64,000 bases of DNA. Origin: an uncultured Collinsella sp. (lineage in GTDB: Bacteria; Actinomycetota; Coriobacteriia; Coriobacteriales; Coriobacteriaceae). The stretch is taken from assembly GCA_902493855.1 (NCBI GenBank), contig CABUQV010000002.1, positions 115,449-179,448 of the forward strand. Reading direction: 5' to 3'. The translations under genes and the position numbers were made by a program. Below, piece by piece: positions 59,178 to 64,000 of the stretch (its first letter is position 1; every line of letters starts with the position of its first letter). Below the pieces are notes generated by a model, which was not told the DNA's origin, searched no databases, and was given only the letters and a program-made list of their open reading frames with translations.

Positions 59178-59787
59178 TGTTTACGCTCCCTTCTGCTTTC
59201 TCGGACAGGCCCTGGGCCACAGCGGTAACGTCGACGACCGGACCGTTTTCGATCGAGCGCAGGCGCTTGGCCTCGTCGAGCTCGCGATCGGCCGCGCCAC
59301 CCATGACGGTCAGCGCCTTGGTAGGGCACGCCGCCACACAATGCGGGCCGTCCGGATCGAATGCGCACAGGTCGCACTTGACGGCGCAGGTGTACTGACC
59401 GGGCGCCCACGTAAGCAGGCTGCTCAGGGACTTAGGATACGAAGGCGTCGGGTCGCACATGCCTGCGACGCCGGCGATAGACGTGCCATCGGGATGGATG
59501 GCACCGAAGGGGCACGCGATGGCGCACAGCCTGCACCCGATGCACTCCTGCTCCTTGACGTGGATGCGGTCGCCATCGTGCTCGATGGCATTCACCGGGC
59601 AGACCTCGGCGCAGGGGGCACCCTCGCAATGGTGGCAGGCAAGGGCGGCCGAAATACCGCCGGTCTTCACGAGCGCCAGGCGCGGCGTATCCTGAAGACC
59701 CTGCATCCGGTGGGCGTCGGCACAGGCGGACTGGCATGTTCCGCAGCCGATGCACCTCTCCGGGTTGATGTCGATGAAGCGGTTCAT
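59170..59787 (-). CDS. hyfA: four-cluster ferredoxin subunit HyfA
   Basis: 205 residues with four [4Fe-4S] motifs: CIGCGTCQSACADAH, CHHCEGAPCAEVCPV, CIGCRLCAIACPFGAI and KCDLCAFDPDGPHCVAACPT. It carries electrons from FdhF to HyfH. ATG at 59787 has AAGGAA six nt upstream; the frame is open two codons further. Confidence 0.92.
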   Translation of the reverse strand: MNRFIDINPERCIGCGTCQSACADAHRMQGLQDTPRLALVKTGGISAALACHHCEGAPCAEVCPVNAIEHDGDRIHVKEQECIGCRLCAIACPFGAIHPDGTSIAGVAGMCDPTPSYPKSLSSLLTWAPGQYTCAVKCDLCAFDPDGPHCVAACPTKALTVMGGAADRELDEAKRLRSIENGPVVDVTAVAQGLSEKAEGSVNNG

Positions 59788-59865
59788 CCCCACTTCCTTT
59801 CAAAATAACGGGCCGGGCTCCCGAACGTACGGGACGCCCGGCCCAAAAAGCCAACGAGAACGGGA

Positions 59866-62088
59866 CTACACGATTTGATTCACGTGCGCCTCGTCGTCGA
59901 ACTTGGCGGCGCCGGGCTCAACGTCCTGGGGGGCGGCGGCGTCGACCAGAGCCTGCTTGAGCTCGGTGTACTGGCGCTCGACTTCGCCCTCGGCCCAAAC
60001 CTGGTCGGCGATAGCGTCGACCTGGCAGGCGGAGAACTTGTCCTCGGGCGTGTGCGAGACCGGGTCGACCTTGTGAATGGTCAGCTCGTTGCATTTGCCG
60101 ATCCACCACTGGTAGGTCATGTAGACCGTGCCCTTGTTGATGCGATCGCTCACGTCGGCACGGCTGTATACCTGGCCGCGGCGGCTGTGAATCGAGACGA
60201 TGTCGCCATTCTTGATGCCGCGTGCCTCGGCGTCCGCGGGATTCATGCGGACAAAGCCGGGCTCGTCGGCGAGCAGTGCCAGCGTCTTGCAGTTGCCGGT
60301 CATCGAGCGGCAGCTGTAGTGGCCGACCTCGCGGACGGTGCACAGGATGAGCGGGTACTCATCATCGGGAAGCTCGGAGGGCGCCTCCCAGTCGTGCGCC
60401 ATCAGGTTGGCGCGGCCGTCCTTGGTGGTGAACTTGCCACCAGCGAACATGTCGGGCGTACCGTGGTCGTTCACATCGGTGCTCTTGACGGGCCACTGGG
60501 CGTAGCCGCCCTCGGGAGCCATCTTCTCGTAGGTCGCGCCCACAAAGTTGGGGCACAGGCTAATGCACTCGTTCCAGATCTGCTCGGTGTTGTCGTAGTG
60601 CATGGGGTAGCCCATACGCGTAGACAGGTCCGCGAAGATCTCCCAGTCGTGACGGCACTCGCCCTTGGGCGGAACGGCCGCGTCAAAGTGCTGGAAGCTA
60701 CGGTCGGATGCGGTAAAGACACCCTCGTGCTCGCCCCAAGAGGTAGCGGGCAGGATGACGTCGGCGAGCATGGTCGTCTGCGTCATAAAGATGTCCTGGC
60801 AGATGAACAGATCCAGCTCGGAGAGCGTCTTGCGCATACCGGCCGAATCGGGCTCGGTCTGCACCGGGTCCTCGCCGTAGTTGTAGAAGCAGTGCACCTT
60901 GCCCTCGTCGACCAGGTGGCCCAAGTCGGTGAGCTTGTAGCCCTCCTCGAGCGGGAGCTTTTCCTCGGGCACGCCCCAAGCCTTGGCAAACTTGGCACGC
61001 ACTGCCGGGTCGGTGACCTTCTGGTAGCCAGGGTACAGGTTGGGCAGCATGCCCATATCGCAGGAGCCCTGGACGTTGTTCTGGCCACGCACGGGCGCGA
61101 GGCCGGAATTGGGTTTGCCGATCTGGCCGGCAACGCAGGCGATGGAGGCGATGGTGTGCACCGTCTTCAGGTTCTGCTTCTGCTGGCATACGCCCATACC
61201 CCAGCCAATGATGGCAGAGGGCTTCGCCGTGGCGTACATCTCGGCAGCTTGGTGGATCAACGCGGGCTCGACACCCGTGATGTCCTGTACGGATTCGGGA
61301 GTGTAGTTCTTGATGGTCTCCCACCATTCGTCAAAGCCGTTCGTGTGCTCGGCGACGAATTCCTTGTCGTAGAGGCCATCGTTGACCAAGCAGTTGGCAA
61401 AGGCGTTGAGGAACGCGACATTGCAACCGTTCTTGATCGGAAGGTAGAGATCGGCGATACGCGCGGTTTCGATATGGCGCGGGTCGGCGACGATGATCTT
61501 GCAACCCTTTTCTTTGGCTCGCACGATACGCCTTGCGACGATGGGGTGCGAATCGGCAGGGTTATAGCCGAAGAGGAAAATGCAGCCCGCATCCTCCATA
61601 CCGGGGATGGAGCATGACATGCAACCTGAACCAACCGTGTCCATCAGACCGAGGACAGTAGGGCCGTGTCAAGTACGGGCGCAGTTGTCTACGCTGTGGG
61701 TGCCGATGCACGCACGCGTAAACTTCTGCATGACGTAGTTCGCCTCATTGCCGCCGCCTCGCGAAGAGCCGGTGGTCATGACAGCGTTAGGACCATATTC
61801 GTCAATTATGGCCTGCATCTTAGATGCGGTGAAATCCAGTGCCTCGTCCCAGCTTACGCGCTCAAGATCCGCGCCCTTGGTGCGACGGATCATCGGGTGC
61901 AGTACGCGAGGAGTCAAGATCTTGGTGTCGTTGATGAAGTCGTAGCCGCTCATGCCCTTAAGGCACAGCTCGCTCTGGTTGGTGATGCCGTTGAGCGGTT
62001 CGGTACCCACGACCTGGCCGTTTTGGACCAAGAGGTTAAACTGGCAACCGGCGCCGCAGTACGGGCAGATCACTTTATGCTTCTCCAT
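59866..62088 (-). CDS. fdhF: formate dehydrogenase H, selenocysteine at codon 140
   Basis: 740 residues when the UGA at 61671-61669 is read as Sec. The N-terminal [4Fe-4S] site is CPYCGAGCQFNLLV with LCLKG; the active site reads VDNCART-Sec-HGPTVLGL, as in E. coli FdhF, where Sec is also residue 140; FGYNPADSHPIVARRI and IIVADPRHIETARIADLYLP bind the bis-MGD cofactor. It oxidises formate to CO2 in the cytoplasm and hands electrons to HydN/HyfA. AAGGAGG precedes the ATG. An automatic gene call would split it in two at the UGA. Confidence 0.96.
61638..61671 (-). promoter_or_regulatory. UGA codon and bacterial SECIS of fdhF
   Basis: UGA at 61671-61669, then 11 nt, then a stem TGTCC/GGACA (61657-61653, 61642-61638) with loop TCGGTCTGAT. 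The loop contains GGUCU, as in the E. coli fdhF SECIS that SelB binds. Confidence 0.85.
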
Positions 62089-62111
62089 GACACCCTCCTT
62101 CCTTTCTCTGC

Positions 62112-62141
62112 TACCGAATACTCGGTACTAATTTGACAATC
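62112..62141 (-). promoter_or_regulatory. shared leader motif upstream of fdhF
   Basis: On the minus strand GATTGTCAAATTAGTACC (62141-62124) runs into TACCGA-GTAT-TCGGTA (62127-62112), 24 nt before the fdhF start. The counterpart is upstream of valS (30583-30612). Confidence 0.4.
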
Positions 62142-62163
62142 ATTGGGCCTGTCGCCCCAACGC

Positions 62164-62682
62164 TTACGCCTCGTTTTCGATGGTGGCGCGGGCACGCTCG
62201 GCAGTCAGTTCTGCCAGACGCTCCTCGTCTACCAGGGTGAGGCCCTTGGTCGGGCACGCCTCGGCACACGCCGGACCGCCGGGACGGTCCACGCACAGGT
62301 CGCACTTGAGCACGAAGCTCTTGGTCTGCGAACCCACGCGAACGTCGCCCATCAAGACCGGAACCTGCGTGGTCGCAACGCTCACGGCGCCAAAGGGGCA
62401 TGCCATGACGCAGCTCTTGCAGCCGATGCAGTTGTCCTCGTTGACGCCGATGCGATGGTTCTTTGGATCAAAGAACAAGGCGCCCGTAGGACAGGCCTTC
62501 GCGCACGGGGCATCCTCGCAGTGATGGCAAGCCACCGGTGCGGAGATCTCGTACGTACGCGTCACGCGCAGGCGCGGCGCGGCGATGTTACCGGGGATGT
62601 CGTGCGCCTCGATACACGCCGCCATGCAGGTTTGACACCCGATGCAGCGCGAAGAATCGGCTACGACTCGCTTATTACCCAT
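62164..62682 (-). CDS. hydN: HydN-like four-cluster ferredoxin
   Basis: 172 residues with four [4Fe-4S] motifs: CIGCQTCMAACIEAH, CHHCEDAPCAKACPT, CIGCKSCVMACPFGAV and KCDLCVDRPGGPACAEACPT. It is the electron-transfer partner encoded beside fdhF, as hydN is in enterobacteria. ATG at 62682 has AGGAGGG nine nt upstream. It is the first gene of the operon. Confidence 0.92.
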   Translation of the reverse strand: MGNKRVVADSSRCIGCQTCMAACIEAHDIPGNIAAPRLRVTRTYEISAPVACHHCEDAPCAKACPTGALFFDPKNHRIGVNEDNCIGCKSCVMACPFGAVSVATTQVPVLMGDVRVGSQTKSFVLKCDLCVDRPGGPACAEACPTKGLTLVDEERLAELTAERARATIENEA

Positions 62683-62822
62683 GTTGTTCACTCCCTCCTG
62701 AATCCCTTGCCGGAGAGACCCTGTCGACGTTGCCCCGGACCGCCCGTGGTCCGGCATCGGCGTATCGAGCGCATGCGGCGAAACAGGCACTCGGTAGAGT
62801 TTCTCCAACGATATACAGGTTG

Positions 62823-62885
62823 AATATACGCAGTTGCAGGGGGCAAACTTGAGCATAGGCCCTGCAATACGGGTGTATTGCAGGG
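62823..62885 (-). promoter_or_regulatory. hydN-fdhF-hyf operon control region with 26-nt palindrome
   Basis: CCCTGCAATAC-GGGT-GTATTGCAGGG (62860-62885) is a perfect 11-bp inverted repeat. About 32 nt downstream on the minus strand is TATATT (62828-62823), a possible -10 box; no good -35 is seen, so the palindrome, centred about 56 nt before the likely start, could be an activator site. A further inverted repeat GTATTACAT/ATGTAATAC lies at 62931-62939 and 62979-62987. The 425-nt gap 62683-63107 holds no gene. Confidence 0.45.
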
Positions 62886-63015
62886 ATTTTGGCAGGTTGG
62901 AACTATTCTCGGATTGCTATAAAGGTGAGTGTATTACATGCGTACATCCAGGAGAGATTTCACGCTCGTTTATAAAGGATGTAATACGTTTGATATATAA
63001 TTCGCGCTCATTAAC

Positions 63016-63060
63016 TTGAGTGCAATAAAGCAGTGGTTATAAGATTGGCTATTATCCAAT
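63016..63060 (+). promoter_or_regulatory. toxin-antitoxin promoter and operator
   Basis: TTGAGT (63016-63021), 16-nt spacer, TATAAG (63038-63043), immediately followed by the palindrome ATTGG-CTATTAT-CCAAT (63044-63060) covering the expected transcription start. This placement fits autorepression by the antitoxin. Confidence 0.5.
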
Positions 63061-63107
63061 GTTGTATTTGACTATTCATATTGCACGCTAGCTAAGGGAG
63101 GGCAGTG

Positions 63108-63431
63108 ATGTCATCAACGCAAAAACGAGCCATCCTGCAGGTGCGCATTCGCGAAGAGGACAAACAGCATGCCGAGCGCCTCTACGACGCCATGGGCACA
63201 TCGCTCGCCGAGGCTGTCCGTCTATTTGTCGCGCAGAGTATTTTGATGCGCAAGCTCCCCTTTCAGCCGGTCGCCGTGCGCTCCAAGGACGGCACGGCCG
63301 CCTATGGATTGCTCAAAGCATATGGGGACCCCAATCGCCGCTCCGAGGAGCGCAATGCCTGGATTGAATACCTAGCCACAGAAAGCGACGAGTCGGTTTT
63401 GGGTCCCGAGGAAGTAGATATCCATGAGTAG
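63108..63431 (+). CDS. RelB/DinJ-type ribbon-helix-helix antitoxin
   Basis: 107 residues. ILQVRIREEDKQHAERLYDA then MGTSLAEAVRLFVAQSIL is a RelB/DinJ-like ribbon-helix-helix with the strand residues QVRI. The acidic C-terminus (ESDESVLGPEEVDIHE) should wrap the toxin. ATG at 63108 has GGGAGGG six nt upstream. It overlaps the toxin gene by 8 nt. Confidence 0.82.
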   Translation: MSSTQKRAILQVRIREEDKQHAERLYDAMGTSLAEAVRLFVAQSILMRKLPFQPVAVRSKDGTAAYGLLKAYGDPNRRSEERNAWIEYLATESDESVLGPEEVDIHE

Positions 63432-63900
63432 CACCATCATCGACGAGACCGTCATCCTGCGCTACCTGCTTAACGACGACGAGGTCCTGTCGCCGCGCGC
63501 CGCCAAGGTCATCGCCACGCGCACCGCTCGCGTCTACCCCGAAATCATCACGCGCGTAGTGGTCACGCTGCGCGACGTCTATAAGGTTCCCCGAGTTGAA
63601 ATCGCGTCGGCCATGACCAAGCTGCTCGATGACGTCATGGTCGACGAGCCCACCGTTGTCGCCCTTGCCGTCAAACTCTTTGGCAAGACCCATATGGACT
63701 TTACCGATTGCCTCCTCGCAGCCCGAACCGCCATCTACAACGATGATGTCGTGAGCTTTGGCAAGCCCATCATCCAAGGCATGATCGACTACCGCCGCCA
63801 GCGCCAAACCGCCGCCGACGCCCGCGACCGCGCCGCCGAAGCCCGCAGTCACAGCACCGACTCCACCATCGACAAGCTCCGCCACCACGGTCGCCACTAA
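63424..63900 (+). CDS. PIN-domain ribonuclease toxin
   Basis: 158 residues. The PIN acidic residues are visible: D7 in TIIDETVILRYLL, E40 in VYPEIITRV, D92 and D95 in HMDFTDCLLAA. The last ~30 residues are rich in Arg, Ala and His (RRQRQTAADARDRAAEARSH), an unusual basic tail. It would be an RNase neutralised by the upstream antitoxin. Pairing a DinJ-like antitoxin with PIN rather than a RelE-type toxin is less common. Confidence 0.82.
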   Translation: MSSTIIDETVILRYLLNDDEVLSPRAAKVIATRTARVYPEIITRVVVTLRDVYKVPRVEIASAMTKLLDDVMVDEPTVVALAVKLFGKTHMDFTDCLLAARTAIYNDDVVSFGKPIIQGMIDYRRQRQTAADARDRAAEARSHSTDSTIDKLRHHGRH

Positions 63901-63946
63901 CCGACAGGCAACGGCATCGCCCGTCCCTCAACCCCATCCCCTCTTA

Positions 63947-63960
63947 AGTTGCGGTGAAAT
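63947..63960. repeat. partial TTGCGGTG repeat at the right edge
   Basis: AGTTGCGGTGAAAT matches the left arm of the 67-nt repeat, but the sequence then diverges (AAGGACAGTTTC) and the window ends before any right arm. It follows the PIN gene. Confidence 0.45.
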
Positions 63961-64000
63961 AAGGACAGTTTCAATCCATTAAATGCAACAACAGGACGTA

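Noticed and set aside
62683..63107. Sigma-54 promoter for the formate hydrogenlyase operon
   Set aside because: TGGCAC-N5-TTGC was looked for on the minus strand and not found.

Overview
The window is about 60% G+C, almost every gene is on the minus strand, and the gene content (an actinobacterial-type aminoacyl-tRNA/clp/tig core, a selenocysteine-decoding locus, a formate hydrogenlyase and a 67-nt hairpin repeat scattered between genes) suggests a strictly anaerobic gut actinobacterium of the Coriobacteriia, most likely Collinsella or a close relative. The genus is an inference from gene content; no database was searched.

Layout. (1) 1-6.7 kb is an accessory island. It holds a large, unusually A+T-rich STAND-like NTPase with a nuclease-like N-terminus that runs off the left edge, a KAP-family P-loop NTPase, a divergent one-TM protein, and gene debris including a 5'-truncated IS21 istB. 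This looks like phage-defence territory. (2) 6.8-18.3 kb is one surface-polysaccharide operon read leftward: a LoaP/RfaH-type NusG paralogue at its head, then an initiating sugar-phosphate transferase, six glycosyltransferases of four families, an EpsG-type polymerase, a Wzx flippase and an acyltransferase broken by one in-frame UGA. (3) 18.4-34.4 kb is housekeeping: thrS (without a TGS domain), a zinc-ribbon membrane protein, a three-gene glpA-like oxidoreductase set on the plus strand, a Xaa-Pro peptidase, folC, valS, clpX, clpP, tig and tRNA-Leu. The gaps here are rich in long hairpin repeats. (4) 34.6-47.2 kb carries molybdenum and selenium functions: a molybdenum hydroxylase (Mo/FeS and FAD genes, the former split by an amber codon), gdhA, a Se/S-carrier-like protein, mobA, tRNA-Sec, selB, selA and a DMSO-reductase-family molybdoenzyme. 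(5) 47.2-62.7 kb is a complete formate hydrogenlyase operon of the hyf (hydrogenase-4) layout: hydN, fdhF, hyfABCDEFGHI, hyfJ/hycH, hycI and focA, closed by an intrinsic terminator. (6) 63.0-63.9 kb is a RelB-like/PIN toxin-antitoxin pair.

How it fits together. fdhF is read through a UGA at codon 140 with a bacterial SECIS hairpin directly after it, and the tRNA-Sec, SelA and SelB needed to decode it are 15-20 kb away in the same window; selD is not seen. MobA supplies the guanylyl half of the Mo cofactor to FdhF and to the orphan molybdoenzyme. FocA moves formate, FdhF oxidises it, HydN/HyfA pass electrons to the membrane HyfB-I hydrogenase, and HycI trims the HyfG C-terminus after nickel insertion.

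Points most worth a second look are the STAND/KAP island, two homologous nested hairpins that bracket valS about 20 nt from each end with different but perfectly self-complementary outer arms, three in-frame stops (one real Sec codon, two probable nonsense mutations), and the palindromes upstream of hydN.
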